Shown here one piece after another: positions 48,601 through 54,235 of a stretch of 64,000 nucleotides of DNA. Position 1 is the stretch's first letter, and the number at the start of each line of letters is the position of its first letter. This stretch comes from Saprospiraceae bacterium (lineage in GTDB: Bacteria > Bacteroidota > Bacteroidia > Chitinophagales > Saprospiraceae). Below the pieces are notes generated by a model. It was not told the origin of the DNA, ran no database searches, and worked only from the letters and a program-made list of their open reading frames with translations. The position numbers were made by a program, and so were the translations under genes. The stretch covers positions 1-64,000 of the forward strand of contig JAHDCZ010000002.1 in NCBI GenBank assembly GCA_020629615.1. The letters run 5' to 3'.

Positions 48601-49241
48601 CGGTATCCTTAATAATTAATCCAGGTACCCAAATCATGAATATAGATGCTGGTCTAGTAGATGAAGAAAATATCATTCCGAATGATTGGGAAGACTTATT
48701 GTTATCATTTAACGCTAAAAAGATTCCATCGATTCATAGATTGGATTGGGATTTGAATGAGGATTATGAAATTACTTCTCTACAAATTCAGCGAAAGCTG
48801 AATAGTAATGATTTTGAAACATTATCCATTATAGATGAACCTATGTTTTATCAGGGTGAATTTGATGATCTCGATATTTCGACAGAAGGAGAATATACTT
48901 ATCGGTTACAAATCGTAACGGTCAACAAATCTGTCCTATATAGTCAGGAAAAAATGTTGGCAGTACATACAGATATTGAAAAGAGTCAGCTCAGTATGTA
49001 TCCAGTTCCGGCCATCAATACTGCAACATTAGAATTGAAGCTGGTAGAACCAAGCACTGTTTCTTGGATTGTATATAATGCATCAGGAAAAGTAGTTCTT
49101 CAGAAGAAACTATTCAATCGACAAAATACAGGTGTACATTATTATCCTATAGATGTCAAGCATTTGACTCCAGGAAATTACTATGTAAAAGTCCAGTTAG
49201 AAAGAGAAAGTTTGTTTTATAATATTTCGATTAATAAGTAG
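39690..49241 (+). CDS. Giant T9SS-secreted SdrD_B-repeat surface protein
   Basis: The 3183-residue product has a signal peptide ending LNAQ, then a 180-residue N-terminal beta domain and a Cys-containing PKD-like domain (to about residue 298). Twenty-three SdrD_B/Cna_B-like repeats of about 115-120 residues follow, from about 299 to 2990. Each opens with a calcium-loop-like motif such as VWFDENGNGIQD and later has GxYxFxxxxPGxYxV and a D-S-D segment. Repeats 13-18 have NCNG or NCDG in the loop. The C-terminus (LSMYPVPAINTATLELKL ... LTPGNYYVKVQL) is a T9SS type A sorting domain. It is probably a calcium-stabilised cell-surface adhesin or stalk; adhesion itself is inference. Repeats 9-10 and 11-12 are a recent duplication. 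Confidence 0.93.
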   Translation: MSYNLRNYKVLGVSLCLLLNLAFCNQALNAQVQACPILVPIETTVQSSIRYFNQLSQNISTDEKAWINLSAAERQDDIYASVELWPGEKSSEIRFEQFGFNFPIGTAIEGIEIRLKGHTDGLEVTSDVLLQLLDQGNPQGMNLANGATYGTEWAIGSEGDDGSWSYGAPWYQWGDNWTMNQIMDSQFGFRLQVENTSDNVQTVRLDEVQLIVHYMPLFSLCDHDCVQFYVDDAIGADYYDWIMPEGFDIITGQPNEDIISIGVTTAEPGIHTICVQTVSAAGTSASCCRDFLYDDCRPSSVGDYVWFDENGNGIQDVNEGGIDNALVQLYDYYDNLVAEVNTDQNGYYLFSEIQKGEYYIKVNLPGSDFINTESNIGNDDLDSDITGANGLNTSDTFILNPGEELTNLDFGFTKYNSIAGVTWDDLNLDGIRQGDEPVLSLVKVLLFNESGNQLGEIETGLDGSYKFDNLYPGTYQVNISPFKAFVLTQQNIGSETTDSDFNINGDSELITLSGGLDYVNLDAGFNELGSIGDFVWRDKNGNGIQEIEDVGLSSIILNLYDANGLLASTTTGTDGSYKFEGLKTGLYQIQIEELPINYIPTLSNIGDDSLDSDLDSSVGMSTGMISLLPGENKTDTDLGLTEYGGIIGQVWNDHNYDGIQGFSEILLENIAVDLYDLQDNLIASTTTGVQGNYAFAKVFPGDYIVKFNTPIGYQITLQNVGSDLTDSDIDQFGQTGVINIMAAQMVNNINAGYIQLGSIGDYVWFDHNGNGIQDVGDNGLEGLEVNLIELNGTVAQTVYTNAQGGYLFENVVSGIYSIRLSNLLNGYIITMPNIGSDELDSDLDDSNGPFTTAVFELTPGEELRNIDMGFTQLGSISGLAWGDKNVDGKRDPSDIAMPGFTVSLLNEVGEVVDSQTTDQNGEYQFENVFPGNYSVQFPLVIGFGITLQDADLDFLDSDINSFGLTEIINLNAGDNIMNLDGGYIGMGSIGDQVFYDTNGNGIQDSFDPDNFSTIMDIHLFFSDGTLCQTVSNDATGHYAFANVFPGMYYLRIDITGGFTPTKSNIGGDNLDSDLDESNGQWTTSTFSLAAGQVESSIDIGLTKKGLIKGTSFVDINADGIKQNSDPLMEDVKVTLLDEDNNELEVDFLEDGCYTFGPLFPGNYQMLFEPLDNSFMPTLQDIGIEFNDSDIDENGLTDLFFLGPNEVMSFYDAGFYQYGSISGRIWDDINENGIEDIAEEGYPNIVVHLVNTDGQIVQTTDSDENGEYSFENVTPGTYTVRLELDDYIAISNPNVGPDDTVDSDFISLTDNVARSEELTVQSGTLYADFDGGIYLDDQGSICGLIWEDVNYDGLRQDTEPLITSAFVSVRLFTEDDIEVAIQTTNTGSYLFEDLSPGNYYVSFQSETMMDFTIPNAGDEDIDSDVDELNGIGTTDILKLDPKEKIDHVDAGFYRYGSISGRIWDDINENGIEDIAEDGYPNIVVHLVNTDGQIVQTTDSDENGNYIFENITPDSYTIQLELDDYIAISNANQGLDETVDSDFISLANNIAISNEISIESGSQITDVDGGIYLDNQGSICGVIWEDLNYDGLRQDTEPLITSQFVSVRLFTEDDVQVAIQTTNTGSYVFEDLPPGNYYVRFLSEMMMSFTIPNAGDDTIDSDIDQLNGLGTTDILKLDPKEKIDHVDGGFFSFGSISGAVWFDENCNGEQDFTELLVEGVEVVLLNGQNQIVQSTFTNNEGKYAFVSLVPDFYTINFISPDGQSFTQEFATNDTERDSDVVGIVDNVGSTNILELQSGTSFSFINAGLKNITKISGLYWNDVNCNGVNDNEGGVFNVEVSLYSSDNSLIESVFTNNFGFYEFENFPLGNYYVEFAKPSDFEFTISGAGGDPSLDSDVINETEDSGTTAIVEISIGNEQVELDAGIKAVPDDIIISGLVWMDQNCNGIRDGNESVLSNTTVTLLNDLGEEVLTTQTGDFGEYLFEGMDPGMYQVAFELHVTMIFTDYFIGTDQSINSDVENGEMGTTPFYSLDAGDSLENIDAGLKNVVNNILQGMVWLDENCNGLMDPDEPGIQGVGVNVYDLDGNTVSSAITALSGQYFMIGLFDGDYIYEFVPPSGYNFTESNIGTNDEIDSDVVNILNGIGTTENVSIGVNQNINDVDAGLKAKDPIEVSGLVFIDENCDGQFNNNELPVEGINVVLVDMNEMPQAQTTTDSSGFYKFTDLSEGSYMVMFELIDGFKFTIANIGDDNNDSDVTTMTALGGRTDEIVLTEEQQLNTVFAGIKLLDEITISGSVWNDLNCNGLNDIDEPTMMNIDVNLLDDMGGIINTDQTDDQGNYSFNGMLPGDYQVQFVLSDGYEFTLAQQGTNNSIDSDVININGTEGTTDIFSLVEEDQLINIDAGFKAVTFININGTVWEDINGNGLRNMDEMGEPGITVELYDVNNVLQDSDITDNMGNYSFSDFPQGTYYVVVVLPTGSEMTLANQGTNDLIDSDITSAVVTNSSELINSSIQQLDAGFFYLGSIGDFVWSDNNGNGIQDDGEEGINALTVRLFDINGNVVGTKFTGGVFSPDGEYLFTDLAPGFYYVSHIPTGGMLFAPPNVGTDDTIDSDINSANGFGTSHTITLLSGMDDRSVDIGLIQEPGSVGDRVWLDVNADGIQDPDEIGINDVLVTLKSESGNFVASTVTDFNSDGEMGYYSFENIQPGSYYIVFTVPVGYLISPVDQGGNDTQDSDLTSGMEFGSTNIFNLSAGENDEDVDAGFFIPAGLGDFVWNDLNQDGIQDADEPGVPNVVVNLHAFNGAFIMSTETDANGEYSFPFLAQGIYFISVVPPAGMQFSPGDQGGDDTKDSDVDPTGTSGTVVLAHAVVFNDLDVGLVPSNTMLGLRVWYDEDGDGKRDADELGMEGVDVQLMNSSGTMVYETTTNIAGKYIFDNIPSGTYYVHVEKPDGYEFTEINQGGNDDFDSDFDMSGNSVSLIINPGTQIMNIDAGLVDEENIIPNDWEDLLLSFNAKKIPSIHRLDWDLNEDYEITSLQIQRKLNSNDFETLSIIDEPMFYQGEFDDLDISTEGEYTYRLQIVTVNKSVLYSQEKMLAVHTDIEKSQLSMYPVPAINTATLELKLVEPSTVSWIVYNASGKVVLQKKLFNRQNTGVHYYPIDVKHLTPGNYYVKVQLERESLFYNISINK
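41768..41779. repeat. Palindromic 12-mer element, copy 4
   Basis: CGCTTTCGCGAA in the fourth repeat of the giant protein gene, read Y-A-F-A-K where most sister repeats have Y-x-F-E-N or similar. Confidence 0.65.
42803..42814. repeat. Palindromic 12-mer element, copy 5
   Basis: CGCTTTCGCGAA in the seventh repeat of the giant protein gene, at the equivalent place as copy 4 and read Y-A-F-A-N. Confidence 0.65.
43341..44762 (+). repeat. 711-bp tandem duplication inside the giant gene
   Basis: Copies 43341-44051 and 44052-44762 each encode two SdrD_B repeats (237 codons) and keep frame exactly. A 68-base run is identical (43410-43477 and 44121-44188), while the second half of each first repeat has diverged. 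This marks a recent expansion compared with the other repeats. Confidence 0.85.
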
Positions 49242-49248
49242 GGTTTTA

Positions 49249-49280
49249 AAGCCGGGTTGTTGTAGCAACTCGGCTTTTTT
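49249..49280 (+). terminator. Intrinsic terminator of the giant repeat protein gene
   Basis: Eleven-base-pair stem AAGCCGGGTTG (49249-49259) / CAACTCGGCTT (49266-49276) with one G-U pair and a 6-base loop, continuing into a run of six T. Confidence 0.85.
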
Positions 49281-49352
49281 AATAAACCAAAAATATTATA
49301 ACACCTTAAAGTGAATCAAAACTGATTAAAGAAAAATTGCTTGTAAACAAGA

Positions 49353-49769
49353 TTACTTACAATGCACATCAAAAGCCTGAATAAGATTATCAGCAATCAT
49401 TTGGGCAGATCTACCCTCAATGTGATGTCTTTCTAGCATATGAACTAGGTTTCCATCTTTAAAAAGCGCAATACTCGGTGACGACGGCGGATAAGGTAGC
49501 ATCAATGAACGAGCTCTATCCGTTGCTTCAAAATCAACCCCTGCAAATACCGTTGCCAATTTATCGGGTTTATTCTCATTTTGAACAGCCATTTTAGCAC
49601 CTGGACGTGCATTAGCGGCAGCACAACCGCAAACGGAATTTACAACTACGAGAACCGTTCCTTCTGTATTTTTAATCACTTCATCTACTTCATTGGCGGA
49701 TTTTAGGCCTTCAAAGCCAAAATCTGTTAAATCTTTTGCCATCGGTAGTGTCAATTCTGCTGGATACAT
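49353..49769 (-). CDS. BrxA/BrxB-family bacilliredoxin
   Basis: A 138-residue thioredoxin-fold protein of the YphP/YqiW (DUF1094) family, with the CGC active site in VVVNSVCGCAAANARPG and the segment FAGVDFEATDRARSLM. It also has YPPSSPSIALFKDGNLVHML. In Firmicutes these proteins remove bacillithiol from protein cysteines, and bacillithiol is also made by many Bacteroidota, so the cell probably uses bacillithiol; that link is knowledge plus inference, since no bsh genes are in the window. It stands alone on the minus strand between the giant gene and the cytochrome cluster. A perfect -7 box lies 25 bp upstream. Confidence 0.92.
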   Translation of the reverse strand: MYPAELTLPMAKDLTDFGFEGLKSANEVDEVIKNTEGTVLVVVNSVCGCAAANARPGAKMAVQNENKPDKLATVFAGVDFEATDRARSLMLPYPPSSPSIALFKDGNLVHMLERHHIEGRSAQMIADNLIQAFDVHCK

Positions 49770-49793
49770 AAATTCTATTTTTTATTTAGAAAT

Positions 49794-49801
49794 CAAAATT
49801 A
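49794..49801 (-). promoter_or_regulatory. Putative -7 element of the bacilliredoxin gene
   Basis: TAATTTTG on the minus strand, a perfect TAnnTTTG match. No clear -33 TTG is present. Confidence 0.4.
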
Positions 49802-49936
49802 GTCCTAAAAAGTTTAATAAAACATCCATTCTTATAAAAAAACATATTTTCAAATCAGTGTAGGCAAGAATTACAGCGCTAATTAAGATGAGATATGCCA
49901 ACAAATTTGCATTTTTGTAATATAAATATTCTTAAT

Positions 49937-50296
49937 ATGTTAAAGTACTTAATTGGCAGTCTTGTATTGCTTCTAATACTCGTCAGCTCATGTGAGCGTG
50001 ATCAAGTACAAGAAAATCTTGAAGATTGTCCAGAAGTGGTCACTTACCAGGACGATGTGAAATTAATCTTGAACACTTATTGTTCCTATCCCGGTTGTCA
50101 TAATGGAGGGATTGCGTCAGATTTTAGTGGTTATAATGAAATGCAACCTTATCTAACAGATGAATTTTTTGTAGAAAGAGTAATCAATATTCAAGACATG
50201 CCGCCTACTTATGCAGAAGAAGGATTTCAAACTTTAAGTCCTGAAGATATTGTCACTCTTAGTTGCTGGGTTCAAGGAGGATACCTAGAAGATTGA
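49937..50296 (+). CDS. Small heme-binding lipoprotein (CX4CH cytochrome-like)
   Basis: A 119-residue lipoprotein: signal and lipobox LLLILVSSC (Cys19), then a helical domain with CSYPGCHNGG. The cysteines are four residues apart (CX4CH) instead of the usual CX2CH, a variant seen in Bacteroidota and planctomycete cytochrome-like proteins. DMPPTYAEEG supplies a possible distal Met ligand, and SPEDIVTLSCWVQGGYLED is the family ending. ATG 49937 is preferred over 49895 because it begins the signal peptide; CATTTTTG (49910-49917) precedes it. It is the first gene of a four-gene operon and probably carries an electron at the outer membrane. Confidence 0.75.
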   Translation: MLKYLIGSLVLLLILVSSCERDQVQENLEDCPEVVTYQDDVKLILNTYCSYPGCHNGGIASDFSGYNEMQPYLTDEFFVERVINIQDMPPTYAEEGFQTLSPEDIVTLSCWVQGGYLED

Positions 50297-50327
50297 TAGA
50301 TTTTAACAATGATTAAAAAACAAAACA

Positions 50328-51206
50328 ATGACTATAGATCTGAATAGAATTATTCTTTTTCTGATTATTTCTTTTGGTGTGCTATCGAATATTAATGCAC
50401 AAGAAAAGATTCACCTTACGTTTAAAGATACGAGAGTGATCAATACACATTCCACCGAAATGCTCAAAGGAGGACAGATGGATGTGCGGATTGGTCATCG
50501 CTTTGGAGATTTAGCAGGAGAGCGAGGTGGGTGGCAGAGCTTTTATGGCTTGGAAAATGCTTCTGATATTTTAACAGGATTAGAATTCGGCTTGACCGAT
50601 AATTTCATGGTGGGCTTGAGTCGAACCAAAGGTGCTGGTCCTCTAAAACAAAATATTCATGCTTTAGGTAAAATTAGATTAATCTCTCAAGAAATCAATG
50701 GGAGCCAACCTTTTTCTTTGGCCCTTTTGGGAATGGGATCTTATTCAACCATGCCTAAAGGAAACACGAAAGGAACCCTAAACTTTTTTGAAAAGCGAGC
50801 TCATAGGGCGTCTTATCACTTAGCGGCTATTTTGGCAAGGAAATTTTCACCATATTTTTCGGCTCAAGTTAATGCCGCATGGACCTATAGAAATTTAGTT
50901 TTCTCTGGTGATAAAAACGATTTGGTGAGTATGGGCTTGGCTGCCAAATTTCAAGTGACAAAATCAATCGGACTCATTTTTGACGGTACTTATGTTTTCT
51001 CGGAACTAAGAACGGCTGAAAATGATTATTATCCTATGGTAGGCTTTGGTTTTGAATGGGATACCGGCGGAGGTCATGTATTTCAATTTAATCTGACAAA
51101 CTCAACTGGAATCGTTGAAACAGATTATATCCCCAATACAACTTCTAATTGGGCAGATGGAGAATTTAGAATAGGATTTACGATTTCTAGAAGATTTAAA
51201 ATATAG
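50328..51206 (+). CDS. DUF5777-family outer membrane beta-barrel protein
   Basis: A 292-residue exported protein with a signal peptide ending NINAQ. It reads FKDTRVINTHSTEMLKGGQM, then RIGHRFGDLAGERGGW, ILTGLEFGLTDNFMVGLSR, and ends with FTISRRFKI, a barrel C-terminus with a hydrophobic final residue. The amphipathic strands match the DUF5777 family of Bacteroidota outer-membrane barrels. It sits between a heme lipoprotein gene (31 bp upstream) and a diheme cytochrome gene (15 bp downstream). A porin that lets electron-transfer partners meet across the outer membrane is a plausible role; there is no direct evidence. Confidence 0.75.
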   Translation: MTIDLNRIILFLIISFGVLSNINAQEKIHLTFKDTRVINTHSTEMLKGGQMDVRIGHRFGDLAGERGGWQSFYGLENASDILTGLEFGLTDNFMVGLSRTKGAGPLKQNIHALGKIRLISQEINGSQPFSLALLGMGSYSTMPKGNTKGTLNFFEKRAHRASYHLAAILARKFSPYFSAQVNAAWTYRNLVFSGDKNDLVSMGLAAKFQVTKSIGLIFDGTYVFSELRTAENDYYPMVGFGFEWDTGGGHVFQFNLTNSTGIVETDYIPNTTSNWADGEFRIGFTISRRFKI

Positions 51207-51221
51207 TGAAGAGTATCAAAT

Positions 51222-52241
51222 ATGAAATTAATAAGTAGTCTTGTTACGCTAGGTTTTATTTTTTTCGTCTTCGTAAGTACGACGAATAAACCTACTTCTT
51301 TTGATGGTAATGATAAAGTGGCTGATGTCCTAAATAAACTTGGAGAATCGGATCCATCAAAATTTCCTAATTTCAAAATCGAAGGCGTTTCTGCTGAAGC
51401 AGGAAGAATGTTAGTCGAAGAAGGGTTTGCAGAAAAACCAAATGGTGGAACAACAGGTAAGCAAAGTAAACACTTTGTCTGTACCTCCTGCCATAATGTT
51501 GTCAAAGAGGATGTTGATCTTGCAAATACTGATCCTCAGGAAAGACTAAGGTATTCCGAAGAGACAGGCATTCCTTTTTTACAAGGAACAACTTTGTATG
51601 GTGCAGTGAACAGAGAAACATATTACAACGGTGATTATGAGAAAAAATATGGAGACTTGGTTGTTCCCGCTAGAAATGATGTGAGAGAAGCGATTAAGTT
51701 GTGTGCAGTAGAATGTGCACAAGGTAGAGAATTAAAAGATTGGGAACTAGAATCTGTGCTAGCCTACATGTGGACCATTGACCTTAAAATGGAAGATTTA
51801 TTATTCAATGGGGAAGAAACAGAAGAGTTACAAAGAATTTTAAATGGCGACGGTGAAAAAAGGAATGGTGTAGAATTAATCAAATCTAAATATGCTAAAG
51901 GTGCCGATGCTCATTTTGTTTATCCTCCTGAAAATAGAAAGGAAGGCTATGCCTTCGAAGGAAACCCAGAGAATGGAAAGTTAATCTATGATAATAGTTG
52001 TTTGCATTGCCATGAAAGACAACGGTATTCATACTTTGATTTGGACAATACAAAATTGACCTTTAAGTACCTAAAGAAGAAACTCCAGGGTTATGCTCCT
52101 CACTCTATCTATCAAGTGATTCGATGGGGTGTTCCTTCAAAATCTGGCAAGAGAGCCTACATGCCACAATACACGCAAGAAAAAATGAGTGATCAAATGG
52201 TCGAAGATCTCCGAGCCTATATTGAAAAGAGGGCTGAGTAG
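51222..52241 (+). CDS. Diheme c-type cytochrome
   Basis: A 339-residue exported protein with a hydrophobic N-terminal segment and two c-type heme sites: FVCTSCHNV (residue about 90) and NSCLHCHERQ (about 260). The C-terminal domain ends with the typical Met region RAYMPQYTQEKMSDQMVEDLRAYI. The long region between includes ARNDVREAIKLCAVECAQGRE with two further cysteines but no histidine. It is expected to shuttle electrons in the periplasm. It lies 15 bp after the DUF5777 gene and 12 bp before the DUF2064 gene. Confidence 0.85.
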   Translation: MKLISSLVTLGFIFFVFVSTTNKPTSFDGNDKVADVLNKLGESDPSKFPNFKIEGVSAEAGRMLVEEGFAEKPNGGTTGKQSKHFVCTSCHNVVKEDVDLANTDPQERLRYSEETGIPFLQGTTLYGAVNRETYYNGDYEKKYGDLVVPARNDVREAIKLCAVECAQGRELKDWELESVLAYMWTIDLKMEDLLFNGEETEELQRILNGDGEKRNGVELIKSKYAKGADAHFVYPPENRKEGYAFEGNPENGKLIYDNSCLHCHERQRYSYFDLDNTKLTFKYLKKKLQGYAPHSIYQVIRWGVPSKSGKRAYMPQYTQEKMSDQMVEDLRAYIEKRAE

Positions 52242-52253
52242 AATCCAACTACC

Positions 52254-52841
52254 ATGAATGATGCACTAATTATTCTATTTAAAAATCCTTTGTTAGGAAA
52301 GGTAAAAACTCGTATTGCCAAGGATTTGGGCGATGAAAAAGCGCTTGAGGTTTATCAAAAACTTATAGATCATACCCAAAGGGTTACCATTGATTTACCT
52401 GTTGCAAAATACCTATTTTATGGATTTTTTATTGACGATCAAGATGACTGGGATAGCCAACACTATCACAAAAAACTCCAAGTTCAAGGTGGTTTAGGAG
52501 AACGAATGTCAAGAGCTTTTCAAGAAATTTTGAAGAAGCATGATCGAGCAATTATTATTGGTAGTGACTGTATCGAATTAAGTACTTTGGTATTATTAAA
52601 TGCCTTCGAAGAATTAAAAGAAAATGATTTCGTTATAGGCCCTACCCATGATGGAGGCTATTATCTGCTCGGGATGAATGCGTTTTATCCCGATATCTTT
52701 CAAGATATGGTGTGGAGTACCGACCAAGTATATCGTCAAACCATAAATAAGATAAATAAAACCCATCGTACTTATAGTAGTTTACCGAAACTATATGATG
52801 TCGATTACGTCGATGATTGTAAACGATTTAATCTTCTTTGA
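52254..52841 (+). CDS. DUF2064 (TIGR04282-type) glycosyltransferase-like protein
   Basis: A 195-residue GT-A-like protein with KNPLLGKVKTRIAKDLGDEK near the start (nucleotide-binding loop), the diagnostic IIIGSDCIELSTLVLLNAFE (Asp as metal ligand) and FVIGPTHDGGYYLLGMN. The family has been tied to arsenosugar biosynthesis in some cyanobacteria and other bacteria, but most members have no proven activity. As the last gene of the cytochrome operon (12 bp after it) its relation to electron transfer is not obvious. Confidence 0.85.
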   Translation: MNDALIILFKNPLLGKVKTRIAKDLGDEKALEVYQKLIDHTQRVTIDLPVAKYLFYGFFIDDQDDWDSQHYHKKLQVQGGLGERMSRAFQEILKKHDRAIIIGSDCIELSTLVLLNAFEELKENDFVIGPTHDGGYYLLGMNAFYPDIFQDMVWSTDQVYRQTINKINKTHRTYSSLPKLYDVDYVDDCKRFNLL

Positions 52842-52850
52842 AGTTATTGC

Positions 52851-54215
52851 TTATTGATCGTCCTCTTCTTCTTTTTTTACTCTGATTTCCGAACCATCTT
52901 TCAAGGTTTTAGAAATCGCAGAATAGGGTCCTGATACAATCACTTGATCATTTTCTAATCCTTCCTTTATTTCGATGTAATCATCATCTTGAATGCCAGT
53001 TTTTACAATCACCATTTTAACAGTATCTGCCTGTTGGACAAATACAATTTCATTGAACTCGTTTTCTTCAGAAGGACGTTTGTTTTTATCGTCTTTTTCA
53101 ACTTCACGAGCAGTCACCGCTTGAATAGGTACAGTAAGCACTTCATCAGATTTTTCAGTTTCAATATCAACAGTGGCAGACATGCCTGGGCGAAAAGGGT
53201 ATCGATTTCCAGATTGTACCAAACTTTGATAAGATTCTGGATTTAATCGGATCTTAACCATAAAATTTGTGACTTGATCTGTATTGAGTGACACACCCGA
53301 ACTGGATACATTGGAAGCTGAATTGGCAATTTGAGTAACAACACCTTCGAATTTTCTGTCCAAGTAAGCATCGACTTCTACGGTTGCTTTATCATTTAAT
53401 GATACTCGCAAAATATCATTTTCACTTACATCAACTTGTACTTCCATTGAGTTTAAATTGGCGATTCTCATCATTTCAGTTCCTGTCATTTGTATTGTCC
53501 CAACGACTCTTTCTCCTTGTTCTACTGAAAGACTTGATACAATTCCACTAGCTGGAGCTTTAATGGTGGTTCTATTCAAACGAGTACGTAATTCTTTTAA
53601 ATTTGCTTCAGCGCTTTTAACCGAAAATCCTGATCCTTTGGCAGATTCTCTTGCAGACTCTAAGCTTGCTTCGGATGCTCTTAAATTTGCTTCTAATGCA
53701 CTCAGATTAGATTGTGATTGCTCAAAATCGGATTGAGAGATCACACCATCATTAAGTAGTTGCTCATTTCTTGCATGAATACTCTTGGCATTTTCAAGTT
53801 GAGCAACTATTTGTTCTTTCGAGGCAATGGCGCTACCAATTTGTGAGTTGGTCATTGCTTGTTGTGCCTTGCTATTATTCAAGCTAGCTATTCCTTGTTC
53901 GACAGATGAAATATACGATTCCGGATCTATTTTGGCTAATACCTGTCCAGCGACCACACTATCACCTTCTTCTACAAACAGTTCTACGATTTCTCCTGAA
54001 ACATCCGAACTTATTTTAATTTCTGTTTCTGGGAATATTCTACCACTTGCAGATACTGTTTCTAGAATGGTTCTTTTGGTCACATTTTCTGTTGTAATCT
54101 CAACACCCTTTGGTTTGTTTTTTGATTTCATATAAGCCAATGCGATCAGAATAACTACTAAGGCGAGTAAACCAATCATTAACCATTTTCTGCTTTTCTT
54201 TTTTTTCTTTGTCAT
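52851..54215 (-). CDS. HlyD/MacA-type periplasmic adaptor
   Basis: This 454-residue inner-membrane-anchored adaptor starts with a Lys-rich tail and one transmembrane helix (LMIGLLALVVILIALAYM). A biotinyl-lipoyl half-motif follows (SGEIVELFVEEGDSVVAGQV), then a long coiled coil (about residues 100-200) and the second half-motif (TIKAPASGIVSSLSVEQGER). The C-terminus is acidic (KKEEEDDQ). It follows a TolC gene by 20 bp, but no ABC or RND permease lies beside it. MacA-like adaptors usually pair with MacB, which must be elsewhere. Confidence 0.85.
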   Translation of the reverse strand: MTKKKKKSRKWLMIGLLALVVILIALAYMKSKNKPKGVEITTENVTKRTILETVSASGRIFPETEIKISSDVSGEIVELFVEEGDSVVAGQVLAKIDPESYISSVEQGIASLNNSKAQQAMTNSQIGSAIASKEQIVAQLENAKSIHARNEQLLNDGVISQSDFEQSQSNLSALEANLRASEASLESARESAKGSGFSVKSAEANLKELRTRLNRTTIKAPASGIVSSLSVEQGERVVGTIQMTGTEMMRIANLNSMEVQVDVSENDILRVSLNDKATVEVDAYLDRKFEGVVTQIANSASNVSSSGVSLNTDQVTNFMVKIRLNPESYQSLVQSGNRYPFRPGMSATVDIETEKSDEVLTVPIQAVTAREVEKDDKNKRPSEENEFNEIVFVQQADTVKMVIVKTGIQDDDYIEIKEGLENDQVIVSGPYSAISKTLKDGSEIRVKKEEEDDQ

Positions 54216-54235
54216 GAAAGGACGATTTCGTTTTG

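Noticed and set aside
39690-49241. Regular spacing of similar sequence, at first sight like a CRISPR array or satellite DNA
   Set aside because: The period is about 350 bp, the reading frame is open throughout and the units are protein repeats with conserved motifs.
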